Positions 44,318 through 54,443 are shown, counted from the first letter of the stretch. The stretch is DNA of 64,000 nucleotides from Chlorobiota bacterium (GCA_014191195.1 BJGZ01000010.1:24607-88606); one strand, 5' to 3'. Numbers and translations: made by a program. The notes: generated by a model not told the origin, from the letters alone.

Positions 44318-45772
44318 ATGAAATTATATAATACATTATCTAAAACTGTAGAGCAGTTTACTCCCATAAATCCTGGAGAAGTTCGCATATATTCTTGTGG
44401 CCCAACTGTTTACAATTATGCTCATATAGGTAATCATAGAGCTTTTTTGTTTGCAGATTTCTTGCATAGGGCAATGAGAATTATAGGTGGTTACTCTGTG
44501 AAATGGGTAATGAATATTACTGATATAGATGATAAAACTATTCGCGATAGCGCATTGAATAGTCCAGAATGGAAAGTAGAATTTGGCAAGCAAACAAATG
44601 ATCCAAAAGAAAATTTAAAAAAATTAACTTCTTTCTATGCTCAAGAATTTTTGCAAGATATTTCTGTTTTAGGTATTAAAAAAGAACACTTTTTTGCTAT
44701 GCCTTATGCTACTGATTATATTCCTCAAATGCTTGATTTAATTGAGAATATATATAAGAATGGATATGCATATATTTCTAATGGAAGTATTTATTTTAAT
44801 GTTGGACTTTGGGTTTCAAAAGAAAAATATGGAAAATTATTTGCCATTGATTTTGACAATATTATTAGTGGTTCTAGAATAGATAGTGATGAGTATGCCA
44901 AAGAACAGGCAAGTGATTTTGTGCTATGGAAAGCCAAAAAAGATGATGAACCTTTTTGGGATTTTACTTTAGATAATCAATATCTTCCCGGTAGGCCTGG
45001 TTGGCATATAGAATGCTCGGCTATGGGAAATCATATTTTGGGTTTGCCTTTTGATATTCATACTGGTGCAGTAGATTTACGATTTCCTCATCATGAAGAT
45101 GAAATTGCACAAAGCAAAGCTGGATATGGCGTAGATACATCTACATTCTTTTGCTACAATGAATTTTTAGAAGTAGAAGGCAAGAAAATGAGTAAGTCTT
45201 TGGGTAATTTTTATACTCTTAAAGACTTACTTCACAAAGGATTAGATCCATTGGATATACGATTTTCTTTGCTGAGTACCCATTATGCGTCTGTTCATAA
45301 TTTTACTTTTTTTGGTATTGAGTCTGCAAAAAAAGCACGATTGAGAATTCAAGAATATATCCATGAATGCTTTGAATTATCTGGCAATGATTTTCATGAA
45401 ATAGCTATTATTGATACATTTGAATCCGACTTAAAAGAATCTATTGCTGATGACTTACACACTCCAAAAGCAATTGAAATTGTATTCACTTTTATGAAAT
45501 CTTATCCAGCTAATACATTAAGTAATATCCAAAAAAATAATGTACTTACAATTTTTGATATGCTGAATCAATTATTTGATGTATGGAAAATATCACCCAA
45601 AGAAAAAGTTGAATTAGCAATTCCTGAATATGTTCTTGAAATAGGAAGACAACGCTGGGAAGCGAAAAAAAATCGTGAATTTCAAAAAGCTGATGAATTA
45701 AGAGATGTACTTTTGCAGAATGGATTTACGAGTAAAGATTCTAAAGATGGTTTTGAATTATTGCCTTTATGA
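44318..45772 (+). CDS. cysS: Cysteinyl-tRNA synthetase
   Basis: Charges tRNA-Cys. 484 residues. The class I motifs are clear: HIGH-type YNYAHIGNHRAF near the N-terminus, KMSKSLGNF (KMSKS), and zinc ligands Cys27 in YSCGPTVYNY, GWHIECSAM and FPHHEDEIAQS. The C-terminal helical anticodon domain follows (~330-484). It comes right after the asnS terminator, so it probably has its own promoter in that short gap or reads through. The DUF2520 gene follows after 20 bases. Confidence 0.98.
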   Translation: MKLYNTLSKTVEQFTPINPGEVRIYSCGPTVYNYAHIGNHRAFLFADFLHRAMRIIGGYSVKWVMNITDIDDKTIRDSALNSPEWKVEFGKQTNDPKENLKKLTSFYAQEFLQDISVLGIKKEHFFAMPYATDYIPQMLDLIENIYKNGYAYISNGSIYFNVGLWVSKEKYGKLFAIDFDNIISGSRIDSDEYAKEQASDFVLWKAKKDDEPFWDFTLDNQYLPGRPGWHIECSAMGNHILGLPFDIHTGAVDLRFPHHEDEIAQSKAGYGVDTSTFFCYNEFLEVEGKKMSKSLGNFYTLKDLLHKGLDPLDIRFSLLSTHYASVHNFTFFGIESAKKARLRIQEYIHECFELSGNDFHEIAIIDTFESDLKESIADDLHTPKAIEIVFTFMKSYPANTLSNIQKNNVLTIFDMLNQLFDVWKISPKEKVELAIPEYVLEIGRQRWEAKKNREFQKADELRDVLLQNGFTSKDSKDGFELLPL

Positions 45773-45792
45773 TTGAATATGTATAGAGTGAT

Positions 45793-46659
45793 ATGAATAC
45801 TAATAATCAAATGCTGACACATTCTCCATACACGGTTGGAATTATAGGCTATGGAAAGCTTGGGAGTGTTGTAGCACATTATTTTAGCAGTGTATCTGAG
45901 CTTGCTTGGATCGTTATAAAAAATAATGCAACAAAAAATACAAGTAATCTGTCCGCAACCATTTTGGATTCAATTCAACAGATAGAAGATATTCCACATA
46001 TCATCATACTTGCAGTTCCAGATGATGAGATTGAAATATGTAGTCTGCAGCTTTCTAAGCAACTGAATCAGAATTCAGAAACATTGATTATACATTGCTC
46101 TGGTGCTTTAGGTAAAGACGTATTACAATCGTGTAAAGACAAAGGTGCTCGCATTGCTGCTATTCATCCATTCCAAACATTTTTAGGCCCTGTTAGTCTA
46201 CAGGGAATTCCTTGGTCTATAGATGCCGATGAAGAATATCAATCATTATGTATTAGATTTATTGAAAAAGTTGAAGGAATTCCGATTGTATTATCACAAA
46301 AAATGCTTCGTGATAAAACAGTGTATCATATTGCTGCTGTCATTTCGTCTAATTTTCTAATTGTATTAACTCAATTAGCTTCAGATCTCTGCAAGACAGC
46401 TGATTTAGATCCTTCAATACTATTACCACTTATCATGAAAACAGCTTTACAAAATGCTTTGCATTCTTTAGAAAACAATCAGCCTCCAATTGAAGCCCTA
46501 ACTGGTCCTATAAAAAGAGGAGATACGCAAACAATTAATAAGCATATATCAGTATTAGAGTATAAGTCTGACATATTGAACATATATACTGCTCTTACTA
46601 ATTATGCATTACATTCCTTAGAACATCACCAGCATAGTTCAAAAAATCATACAGATTAA
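45793..46659 (+). CDS. Rossmann/DUF2520 NAD(P)-binding protein
   Basis: A 288-residue protein with an N-terminal Rossmann fold (TVGIIGYGKLGSVVAHYF, the GxGxxG-like loop) and a C-terminal DUF2520 helical domain (AAIHPFQTFLGPVSLQGIPWSIDADE onwards). It is related to pyrroline-5-carboxylate and F420-type reductases by fold, but the family substrate is unknown. It lies 20 bases behind cysS, but nothing else links it to translation. An oxidoreductase role in cytoplasmic metabolism is plausible. Confidence 0.8.
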   Translation: MNTNNQMLTHSPYTVGIIGYGKLGSVVAHYFSSVSELAWIVIKNNATKNTSNLSATILDSIQQIEDIPHIIILAVPDDEIEICSLQLSKQLNQNSETLIIHCSGALGKDVLQSCKDKGARIAAIHPFQTFLGPVSLQGIPWSIDADEEYQSLCIRFIEKVEGIPIVLSQKMLRDKTVYHIAAVISSNFLIVLTQLASDLCKTADLDPSILLPLIMKTALQNALHSLENNQPPIEALTGPIKRGDTQTINKHISVLEYKSDILNIYTALTNYALHSLEHHQHSSKNHTD

Positions 46660-46761
46660 CTAAAGGTTGGCACGAATTCTGACTACTTAAAACATTACTA
46701 AACTCATAATGTGAAATAGTAATTTCTTGGTTTTCTAGTTATTTAATAAGAGTTGAATATA

Positions 46762-47373
46762 ATGTATATATCAAAAAATCTAAGTGCTTGTTTACTCATA
46801 TGTTTGATGTTGTTTGGTATTGCCGAAGCCAAAAAAAAGAATAAACGATCTAAGAAACAAAAGACTGAAGCTAAAAGCAATGTAATATTTGGAATGCAAC
46901 AAGATTTCTCGATTGCATTCCCGGGTAGCCTTCCTAAGCCCAAAATTGATAGTACTGGTATCATGACAAAGTTTGGAGGGACTCAATTCTATTCATATTC
47001 AGCAAATAGTAATAAGGGTTCTGCAATGATTGGACATTTTGATATTTCTTATGATAATATTCGAGCTTCAAGTATTGAATTGGCAAATAATCCCTCTGCA
47101 TTTCTTGATACATTGCAAAGTCAACTTGTAAAGAATATGGACGGAACAATTCAAAGAAAAATTAAAGTATTAAAAGAAGGATTATATCATAATAGAACGA
47201 TGTACTTTACTGCAAAAGCTACAAAAGATACCATGATATATTTACGTTGTGACCATGTTTATGATCCACCAAGAATTTATCAAATTCTATACACAACAAC
47301 TTTAAAAGGTAAAACTGAACTTCCATTTGTGAATACATTTTTTCAGTCTTTTACAATTTTGAAAAAGCAATAA
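46762..47373 (+). CDS. Secreted hypothetical protein with basic N-terminal linker
   Basis: A protein of 203 residues; no family recognised. I chose the ATG at 46762 over the TTG at 46753. Signal peptide MYISKNLSACLLICLMLFGIAEA is followed directly by a strongly basic stretch (KKKNKRSKKQK), then a globular beta-rich domain (FGMQQDFSIAFPGSLPKPK, later FYSYSANSNKGSAMIGHF) to the C-terminus. It resembles small periplasmic proteins of Bacteroidota, but the role is unknown. It lies seven bases from fcl. Confidence 0.55.
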   Translation: MYISKNLSACLLICLMLFGIAEAKKKNKRSKKQKTEAKSNVIFGMQQDFSIAFPGSLPKPKIDSTGIMTKFGGTQFYSYSANSNKGSAMIGHFDISYDNIRASSIELANNPSAFLDTLQSQLVKNMDGTIQRKIKVLKEGLYHNRTMYFTAKATKDTMIYLRCDHVYDPPRIYQILYTTTLKGKTELPFVNTFFQSFTILKKQ

Positions 47374-47379
47374 AATTAT

Positions 47380-48447
47380 ATGGAATCTGATGCAAGAATA
47401 TATGTAGCCGGGCATACTGGCTTGGTAGGAAGTGCAATCTTGAAATCCCTGCAAAAACAGGGATTTTCTCATATTATCACAAAATCAAGTTCAGAACTAG
47501 ATTTAAGAAATCAGCATGAAGTCACAAATTTTTTTCATGATACAAAGCCAGAATATGTGTTTTTAGCTGCAGCTAAAGTTGGTGGCATACATGCAAATGC
47601 ACATTATCCTGCAGACTTCATATCCGATAATTTAGCCATTGCATTGAATATTATTAATGCATCATATACATATAAAGTCACAAAGCTTGTCAATTTAGGT
47701 TCATCTTGTATCTATCCTAAATATTGTACTCAACCGATAAAAGAAGAGTATTTGTTAACCGGAGCATTAGAGCCAACTAATGAACCTTATGCTCTTGCTA
47801 AAATTGCCGCAATTTCATTGTGCACATCTTTTCATAAACAATATCATTGCAATTTCATCTCTTTAATGCCTACTAATTTATATGGTAATCAAGATTCATT
47901 TGGTTTCCATAATTCACATGTATTACCAGCTTTGATTAGAAAATTTATATTGGCAAAAATGTTGCAAGACAATGACTATGCGTCAGTAAAAAAGGATTTA
48001 TTGTTAAGCAATGATATTCCACATGATATGAATTATGATGAAATAGATACCTTTTTAACGAATCTGGGAATTCAAAAAAACAGTATTAGTTTATGGGGAA
48101 GTGGTAATGCCTATAGAGAATTCTTACATGCAGATGATTGTGCAGATGCAGCAGTGTATTCTATGAATAATATAGATGCTGAACAAGCTGGCATCTGTAT
48201 TAATATTGGTACAGGTATAGATTGTACGATTAAAGATTTAGCTGAATTAATTGCTCATAAAGTAGATTATAAAGGGCATATACTGTTTGATAAGAATAAA
48301 CCAGATGGAACACCAAAAAAATTGTTATGTGTTGACAAAGCAATATCCCTTGGATGGCGTGCAACCATTCCATTAGAAAAAGGAATAGAATCCGTGATTA
48401 TGCATTATCAAAATAGTATACATCTTAATCTAGCTCTTAGGTATTAA
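47380..48447 (+). CDS. fcl: GDP-L-fucose synthase
   Basis: Converts GDP-4-keto-6-deoxymannose into GDP-L-fucose with NADPH, giving a fucose donor for surface glycans. 355 residues: the NADP-binding IYVAGHTGLVGSAILKSL start, KVGGIHANAHYPADFI, GSSCIYPK with the active-site Ser/Cys, the YALAK motif (Tyr-x-x-x-Lys) and the TNLYGNQDSFGFHNSHVLPAL block. gmd, which makes the substrate, is not nearby. It lies between a small secreted protein and a GT39 glycosyltransferase, three bases before the latter, so it may serve glycan or cell-surface synthesis. Confidence 0.93.
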   Translation: MESDARIYVAGHTGLVGSAILKSLQKQGFSHIITKSSSELDLRNQHEVTNFFHDTKPEYVFLAAAKVGGIHANAHYPADFISDNLAIALNIINASYTYKVTKLVNLGSSCIYPKYCTQPIKEEYLLTGALEPTNEPYALAKIAAISLCTSFHKQYHCNFISLMPTNLYGNQDSFGFHNSHVLPALIRKFILAKMLQDNDYASVKKDLLLSNDIPHDMNYDEIDTFLTNLGIQKNSISLWGSGNAYREFLHADDCADAAVYSMNNIDAEQAGICINIGTGIDCTIKDLAELIAHKVDYKGHILFDKNKPDGTPKKLLCVDKAISLGWRATIPLEKGIESVIMHYQNSIHLNLALRY

Positions 48448-48450
48448 AGC

Positions 48451-50100
48451 ATGATAGAATTTGTGAAAAAATACCCAGTACTATCGATATGCTTAATTAC
48501 ATGTTTCGTATTAATGCCTTTTTTGGGATCTGTTAGGCTTTTTGATTGGGACGAAATTAATTTTGCCGAAGCATCAAGAGAAATGTTGATTACTGGAAAT
48601 TATCTTCAAGTTCAAATTGATTTTAAACCATTTTGGGAAAAACCTCCGCTTTTTATGTGGATGCAAGTACTGTCTATGAAAGTGTTTGGTATTTCTGAAT
48701 ATGCTGCAAGATTTCCTAATGCTATATGTGGTTTAATAACCCTTCCTTTTTTGTATTCAATCGGATCTTCTTTAAAAGACAAACAATTCGGATTGCTCTG
48801 GCTTCTAACTTTTATTGGTTCATTTTTGCCACATTTTTACTTTAAATCTGGCATTATAGATCCTTGGTTTAATCTGTTTATCTTTTTAGGGATAATTCTC
48901 CCTTTTCTTCCATTTTTTAAGAAAAAACAAATTTTAGCATATGTTGTAGGTGGTATAAGTATTGGTTGTGCAATACTAACTAAAGGTCCTGTAGCACTTC
49001 TCATCTATCTTCTTGTATATCTATTTTATATCGTACTTCAGAGCTTCAGATCCAGGCAATCAATGTCTATAGTAATATACCCATTACTAACAATTGCTAT
49101 TTCTCTGCTTGTGGCATCAATGTGGTTTGGCGTAGAATTATATCAACATGGGACATGGTTTTTACAAGAATTTGTTCTCTATCAAGTACGCTTATTTAGA
49201 ACAGGAGATGCCGGACATAGTGGACCAATCTATTATCATAGTATAATCCTTCTTATTGGTTGTTTTCCTGCATCAATGTTTGCATTCAGAAAAATTGTAG
49301 AGTTTCGGGTTTCATCTCACATTGAATTATTGATGAAAGTGTTGTTTTGGGTAGTACTTATTTTATTCTCAATAGTTTCTACAAAAATTATTCATTATTC
49401 ATCTTTATGCTATTTTCCTTTAACATATTTAGCAGCAGAATATATATCTAGTTCTTTAAAAACGTCGAATAATTTTTCAATTATTAAAGTATTTTTAGCA
49501 ATTGGCATTCTGTTTTGGACTATTCTGTTGGCAGCTGTGCCCATTTTGGGCATATACAAACATTCTATTATTCACTTAATAAAAGATCCTTTTGTCAAAG
49601 CAAATGTAGAAGCACAAGTTCAATGGTTTGGCTATGAATTATTGATTCCCTTGCTTTTTTTGATTGGTGGTTTTGTAAGTATTATGATGATTCATAGAGG
49701 ACATATGCTAATGGGCATTTATACCGTGTTTTTGTCAACAATTCCAACTTTATGGTTATTTCTTCCCTTAATTGCCCCCAAAATAGAAGCATATACGCAA
49801 GGATCAGCAATAGAGTTCTATCAAAGTTTAGAAGGTAAAGATATATATGTATATCCTTATCATTTTAAGAGTTATGCACATTTGTTTTATAGTAAAAAAC
49901 TTCCATCCTTGAACTATTCTTTGAATCAACATAATAAGAGCATAGATGAACATACACTATATAATGGTTCTATAGACAAAGATGTGTATGTTGTAGCCAA
50001 AATCAAGCATCAAAAAGAAATGCAAGAATATCAGTTATTTACCAAGCTTTATTCAAAGAATGGATTCGTTTTTTACAAGAGAATACATCAAATACCATAA
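48451..50100 (+). CDS. Glycosyltransferase family 39 membrane protein
   Basis: A 549-residue polytopic membrane protein of the GT39/ArnT/PMT type, transferring sugars from lipid carriers on the outside face of the inner membrane. The first loop has FDWDEINFAEASREM, the acidic motif typical of these enzymes, followed by KPFWEKPPLFMWMQVLSMKVFG. About ten hydrophobic segments follow, and a C-terminal soluble tail of ~90 residues (KDIYVYPYHFKSYAHLFYS). It is encoded 3 bases after fcl, hence possibly in fucosyl/surface glycan assembly. Substrates cannot be read from sequence. Confidence 0.85.
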   Translation: MIEFVKKYPVLSICLITCFVLMPFLGSVRLFDWDEINFAEASREMLITGNYLQVQIDFKPFWEKPPLFMWMQVLSMKVFGISEYAARFPNAICGLITLPFLYSIGSSLKDKQFGLLWLLTFIGSFLPHFYFKSGIIDPWFNLFIFLGIILPFLPFFKKKQILAYVVGGISIGCAILTKGPVALLIYLLVYLFYIVLQSFRSRQSMSIVIYPLLTIAISLLVASMWFGVELYQHGTWFLQEFVLYQVRLFRTGDAGHSGPIYYHSIILLIGCFPASMFAFRKIVEFRVSSHIELLMKVLFWVVLILFSIVSTKIIHYSSLCYFPLTYLAAEYISSSLKTSNNFSIIKVFLAIGILFWTILLAAVPILGIYKHSIIHLIKDPFVKANVEAQVQWFGYELLIPLLFLIGGFVSIMMIHRGHMLMGIYTVFLSTIPTLWLFLPLIAPKIEAYTQGSAIEFYQSLEGKDIYVYPYHFKSYAHLFYSKKLPSLNYSLNQHNKSIDEHTLYNGSIDKDVYVVAKIKHQKEMQEYQLFTKLYSKNGFVFYKRIHQIP

Positions 50101-50159
50101 ATTGTATAAGATTCATGATGTATTAGAGAAATGAAAGTAAAAATCAATAAAAAAATTAC

Positions 50160-52109
50160 ATGAAATTATCATCATTGTCATATATCAGAACCGCAGTTGT
50201 ATCACCAATACTACGTATTGCAGATATTCCTTATAATGTTCAGCAACATAAACAGATAATTAAGGAAGCAATTGAAAAAGGAGTTCAGTTTTTAGTATTT
50301 CCAGAATTATCTATAACTGGATATACATGTGGGGATTTATTTTTTCAAAAAAGTCTTTTACAAGCTGCAGAAAAAGCACTCATTGAATTAGCTTCATGTG
50401 TGCCAAGTGGTATTTATATAATTGTTGGGGCACCTTTACGATTTAATTCCAAATTATATAATTGTGGAGTAATCTTAGAAGGTGGAACAATCCATTATGC
50501 TGTGCCAAAAACATATTTGCCAAATTATGCTGAATTCTATGAAGAAAGATGGTTTGCTTCATCTTTAGAGCTTACATATTCAGATAATGAGATTTCACTT
50601 AATAATGAAGAGATCATCATTGGTTTTGGTGCAGGTAATATATTTAAAGCAGGCAATATCTCTTTTGCAATTGAGATATGTGAAGATGTATGGTCTGCTA
50701 ATCCACCAAGTACAAATTATGCTGCTAATGGAGCAGTATTAATTGCAAATTTAAGTGCTAGTAATGAAACCGTAGGCAAAGCTGATTATAGAAGATCACT
50801 CGTTTCAGCTCATTCAGCATCAACGATTACAGCATATTGTTATGCCTCTGCTGGTGCCTGTGAATCAACAACAGATACTGTGTTTTCTGGTCATGGAATA
50901 ATTGCAGAGAACGGAAAGATATTATTTGAAACTGAGAGATTTACATTTACTTCTCAAATTGCTATAGCTGATATCGATATTGACTTATTACAGCATGAAC
51001 GTGTAAAAACAAGTACCTTTGGCAAAGGAAATTATCAGGAATGTCAACACATTGAATTACCAGCTTTCTTAGATACAGAAGTAGATACATTACACAGACA
51101 ATTACATAAATTTCCATTTATTCCTGTTCGCACTTCAGATATTGATAAGCGTTATTCTGAAATTTTAGAAATCCAATCCACTGCATTAGCAGGACGCTTA
51201 AAGCATATTGGACTTAATTCTGTAGTTATTGGTGTGTCTGGTGGTTTAGATTCTACTCTTGCTTTACTTGCATGTTGTAAAGCATTTGATAAATTATCAC
51301 TGGATAAGAAATCCATTATTGCTGTTACCATGCCTGGATTTGGTACAACAAATCGAACAAAAAATAATGCGATAACATTAGTTGATTCATTGGGATTAAC
51401 ATTAAGAACAATTCCTATCTCTCAAGCAGTATTACAACATTTTAGTGATATATCTCATTCACCAGATGATCTATCTATTGTATATGAAAATGCTCAAGCC
51501 AGAGAAAGAACACAAATATTAATGGATATTGCTCATCAGCATAAAGCTATTGTAGTTGGAACAGGTGATATGAGTGAATTAGCGCTTGGTTGGTGTACAT
51601 ATAATGGAGATCATATGTCCATGTATGCAATCAATGCTGGAATTCCTAAAACATTGGTAAAAAGTGTTATAGAATGGTATGCACATAAAGAAAGTAATGC
51701 GGTTTTAAAAGAAATTCTACTTGATATTGTACATACACCAGTTTCTCCAGAGCTCTTACCATGTGATGGTGATGGAGATATAGTACAAAAAACTGAAGAT
51801 GTAATAGGACCATATATTCTGCATGATTTCTTTTTATACTATATGCTTCGATTTGGATTTTCTCCAACAAAAATAATTACAATTGCACAATATACTTTTG
51901 CAGATATGTATTCTGTACAAGAAATATGTACATGGCTAATCATATTTTATAAACGATTTTTTTCGCAACAATTTAAGCGTTCTTGTATGCCAGATAGTGT
52001 TAAAATAGGATCTGTTTCTTTATCACCAAGAACAGATCTTCGCATGCCAAGTGATGCACATGCACATATTTGGATACAAGAGATTGAAGATTTCGTAAAA
52101 CACCATTGA
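50160..52109 (+). CDS. nadE: Glutamine-hydrolysing NAD+ synthase
   Basis: Makes NAD+ from nicotinic acid adenine dinucleotide, drawing ammonia from glutamine. 649 residues: a nitrilase-type glutaminase domain with the Glu49-Lys117-Cys174 triad (FPELSITGYTCGDLF, VPKTYLPNYAEFYEE, EICEDVWSANPP) and the C-terminal synthetase with P-loop GVSGGLDSTLALLACCKAF and STFGKGNYQEC/DMSELALGWCTYNGDHMSMYA. The triad is intact, so it should use glutamine. The YkgJ-type gene follows 7 bases later. Confidence 0.97.
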   Translation: MKLSSLSYIRTAVVSPILRIADIPYNVQQHKQIIKEAIEKGVQFLVFPELSITGYTCGDLFFQKSLLQAAEKALIELASCVPSGIYIIVGAPLRFNSKLYNCGVILEGGTIHYAVPKTYLPNYAEFYEERWFASSLELTYSDNEISLNNEEIIIGFGAGNIFKAGNISFAIEICEDVWSANPPSTNYAANGAVLIANLSASNETVGKADYRRSLVSAHSASTITAYCYASAGACESTTDTVFSGHGIIAENGKILFETERFTFTSQIAIADIDIDLLQHERVKTSTFGKGNYQECQHIELPAFLDTEVDTLHRQLHKFPFIPVRTSDIDKRYSEILEIQSTALAGRLKHIGLNSVVIGVSGGLDSTLALLACCKAFDKLSLDKKSIIAVTMPGFGTTNRTKNNAITLVDSLGLTLRTIPISQAVLQHFSDISHSPDDLSIVYENAQARERTQILMDIAHQHKAIVVGTGDMSELALGWCTYNGDHMSMYAINAGIPKTLVKSVIEWYAHKESNAVLKEILLDIVHTPVSPELLPCDGDGDIVQKTEDVIGPYILHDFFLYYMLRFGFSPTKIITIAQYTFADMYSVQEICTWLIIFYKRFFSQQFKRSCMPDSVKIGSVSLSPRTDLRMPSDAHAHIWIQEIEDFVKHH

Positions 52110-52116
52110 TATATAT

Positions 52117-52377
52117 ATGGAATGCAGAAAAGGATGTGCTGCCTGCTGTATTGTTATTTCAATTTCATCGTCAATTCCAGGTATGCCTAATGGGAAACCA
52201 GCTGGCATTAGATGTATTCAATTGAATGATAACAATGAGTGTACATTATTTGGTAATGAAAATAGACCTATGGTTTGTTTAAGTTTGCAACCATCAATAG
52301 CAATGTGTGGTCAATCGAATGAAGATGCATTCAATAATTTGATAGAATTAGAACAATTAACCATGCCTTATAGATAA
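52117..52377 (+). CDS. Small YkgJ-like cysteine-cluster protein
   Basis: 86 residues with eight cysteines (Cys3, 7, 10, 11, 33, 42, 54, 64), including the N-terminal CxxxCxxCC motif shared with the YkgJ zinc/iron cluster family. The layout matches a metal-binding domain of this class, but with no other domain. It is translated 7 bases after nadE, on the same strand, so its context is NAD or metal handling. The function is unknown. Confidence 0.75.
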   Translation: MECRKGCAACCIVISISSSIPGMPNGKPAGIRCIQLNDNNECTLFGNENRPMVCLSLQPSIAMCGQSNEDAFNNLIELEQLTMPYR

Positions 52378-52414
52378 TGTATATAAGGTATATCATATAT
52401 AATGAGGAAATAAT

Positions 52415-52924
52415 ATGCAGATGATTGAACCTGAAGTAGTTGATGCTATATGGTCTAAAGTAGGAAGTATGGAAGAAGAGCAGGCAATGGGCTTGATAAA
52501 TACCATGAGTGAAAAACAGCCAGAATTGCTTACCTATATTATGAGCGCTCCAGATGAATTTTCTGATACTGAAGCAGAGCAAATGCTGTATATCGGTGTT
52601 GTATTGTGGCAAATTGTTGATCATTCAGCAAAAAAACTATCTATGATTTCTGAAGAAATGATCATTGACTTAGAAGAAAAGAACATTACTTTGATGGAAA
52701 AATTAGATGGAGAATCAGAAGGTGATGGTATAGCTGTTGTAGAAGATTTATTGGCTAATTATCCTCAGCCTCATGTATTAGCTTCAATATCAGAAGCTTT
52801 AGTTTTGGATGAAGATGAAGACGAAGACCAATCAGAAGAAGATTCTATTAGTGAAGAGGCAAGGGGAACCATGATGTTAATATTAAAAACAGCCTTGGAT
52901 TCATTATTAAAAGCAGCCGCATAA
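52415..52924 (+). CDS. Acidic alpha-helical hypothetical protein
   Basis: 169 residues, no recognised family. It is very acidic, with an alternating Asp/Glu run (DEDEDEDQSEEDS) at ~132-144, and helical on both sides (WSKVGSMEEEQAMGLINTMS; TMMLILKTALDSLLKAAA). No signal peptide. The start has GAGGAAATA before the ATG, a good Shine-Dalgarno. It lies 37 bases behind the YkgJ-like gene and ends at a terminator. It resembles general acidic binding or adaptor proteins; nothing more can be said. Confidence 0.55.
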   Translation: MQMIEPEVVDAIWSKVGSMEEEQAMGLINTMSEKQPELLTYIMSAPDEFSDTEAEQMLYIGVVLWQIVDHSAKKLSMISEEMIIDLEEKNITLMEKLDGESEGDGIAVVEDLLANYPQPHVLASISEALVLDEDEDEDQSEEDSISEEARGTMMLILKTALDSLLKAAA

Positions 52925-52956
52925 AAAAAGGAGAAATAGTTATTTCTCCTTTTTTT
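52923..52956 (+). terminator. Terminator after the acidic protein gene
   Basis: 15-bp perfect stem AAAAAAAGGAGAAAT with ATTTCTCCTTTTTTT (52923-52937 and 52942-52956, AGTT loop), followed by more T on the plus strand. It directly meets the stop of the convergent IcmF-like gene. Confidence 0.88.
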
Positions 52957-54377
52957 TACTGTTTTTTATTGAGAATGTTCATAGTACCCTGAATTTGAAA
53001 TAAAGATCTAGCAATCTCTGCTTGTTCGGCTATCATTTTTTCATATCTCTTACTTCCTTCGGTTATCTCAGCTAGATATCTTGTCCTTTCTGGTGGAATG
53101 ATAGATCTTTTTTGCAATGCTGATTGCTTTTTATGCAAAGAACTATCCCAATGAATGTCTTTTTTACTACCTAGCAATGATAAAATTGAAAAATAGAGAT
53201 TATTAATTCCAGAATCATTGAATTGCGAAGCAATAGTTCCATATACAGGCATGTCTTCAGGATTAAGATGCCATAAATTATGAGATCTCTGGAATTGTTT
53301 TTTGACATCTCTTAAGGCATCTAAAGCCCCTCTTTTGTCAAATTTATTAATCGCAATTATATCTGCAAAGTCTATCATATCGATTTTTTCTAGTTGACTT
53401 GCAGCACCAAATTCGGGGGTCATAACATAAAGAGCAATATCGGCAACAGAAGTTATTTCAGAGTCACTTTGTCCAATTCCAGCTGTTTCCACAATAATAC
53501 AGTCAAATTCTGCATATCTCATTAAATCGATAGCATGTTTTACATTTGGATTAAGGGCTATATTGGCTTGTCTTGTAGCAAAAGAGCGCATAAATACTTT
53601 GGAATTGCTCACTGAATTCATTCGAATTCTATCACCAAGCAAAGCACCTCCGGTTTTTCTTTTAGAGGGATCTACAGATAATACAGCAAGTGTTTTATCT
53701 GGGAAGTCTTCTAAAAACCTTAAAATTAATTCATCAGTTAAAGAGGATTTACCTGCACCTCCAGTGCCAGTAATACCTAGAACTGGAATCTGTTTAAGAG
53801 ATGGATGTGATCTATCTGTGATTTGATCAATAGAAATTCCATTTCTTTCTATTAGTGAAATGCCTTGTGCAAGTGCTCGAGGATTTTTATTTTTTATTTC
53901 AGACCAAAGCTGTTCGCCTTCAAATTGATTTGGAGTGGAAAAATCAGAGATTTCAAGCAGATTATTTATCATACCTTGAAGCCCCATTGAACGCCCATCA
54001 TCTGGTGAATATACTCTTGAAATACCATATTCATGAAGTAATTTGATTTCTGATGGTAATATTGTTCCCCCACCACCAGCGAATATTTTTATGTGTCCAG
54101 CATTTTTTTCTTTCAATAAATCGTACATATACATCAAATATTCAACATGACCACCTTGATAACTTGTCATGGCTATTGCTTGAGCATCTTCTTGAATTGC
54201 GCAATCTACAACTTCCATTGCCGATCTATTATGGCCCAAATGAATAACTTCTGCACCAGAACTTTGAATGATTCTGCGCATGATATTTATTGCTGCATCG
54301 TGCCCATCGAATAATGAAGCAGCAGTAATAATTCTTAAAGTATGTTTTGGAGAATAAGGCGAAACAGATAAAGACAT
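52956..54377 (-). CDS. Standalone B12-binding plus MeaI-type G-protein (IcmF N-terminal half, mutase domain absent)
   Basis: A 473-residue protein with the same order as the first half of the fused isobutyryl-CoA mutase IcmF. Residues ~14-140 form a B12-binding domain with [18 protein letters not shown], including the cobalt-ligand His26 (DxH), and GGGGTI further on. Residues ~200-400 are a MeaB/ArgK-type GTPase ([17 protein letters not shown]-loop, [33 protein letters not shown] and INKFD). A helical end ([22 protein letters not shown]) leads into a stop exactly where IcmF would continue into its substrate-binding barrel. It would chaperone a separate mutase subunit. The ATG at 54377 is chosen over the GTG at 54437 because AGG precedes it and it fits the family start. 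Confidence 0.85.
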   Translation of the reverse strand: MSLSVSPYSPKHTLRIITAASLFDGHDAAINIMRRIIQSSGAEVIHLGHNRSAMEVVDCAIQEDAQAIAMTSYQGGHVEYLMYMYDLLKEKNAGHIKIFAGGGGTILPSEIKLLHEYGISRVYSPDDGRSMGLQGMINNLLEISDFSTPNQFEGEQLWSEIKNKNPRALAQGISLIERNGISIDQITDRSHPSLKQIPVLGITGTGGAGKSSLTDELILRFLEDFPDKTLAVLSVDPSKRKTGGALLGDRIRMNSVSNSKVFMRSFATRQANIALNPNVKHAIDLMRYAEFDCIIVETAGIGQSDSEITSVADIALYVMTPEFGAASQLEKIDMIDFADIIAINKFDKRGALDALRDVKKQFQRSHNLWHLNPEDMPVYGTIASQFNDSGINNLYFSILSLLGSKKDIHWDSSLHKKQSALQKRSIIPPERTRYLAEITEGSKRYEKMIAEQAEIARSLFQIQGTMNILNKKQ

Positions 54378-54443
54378 GAACAAACCTGAAATTAAATCGA
54401 AAAATGAATCACTGGCAAAAATACGAATTCGAGGCACATAGAA

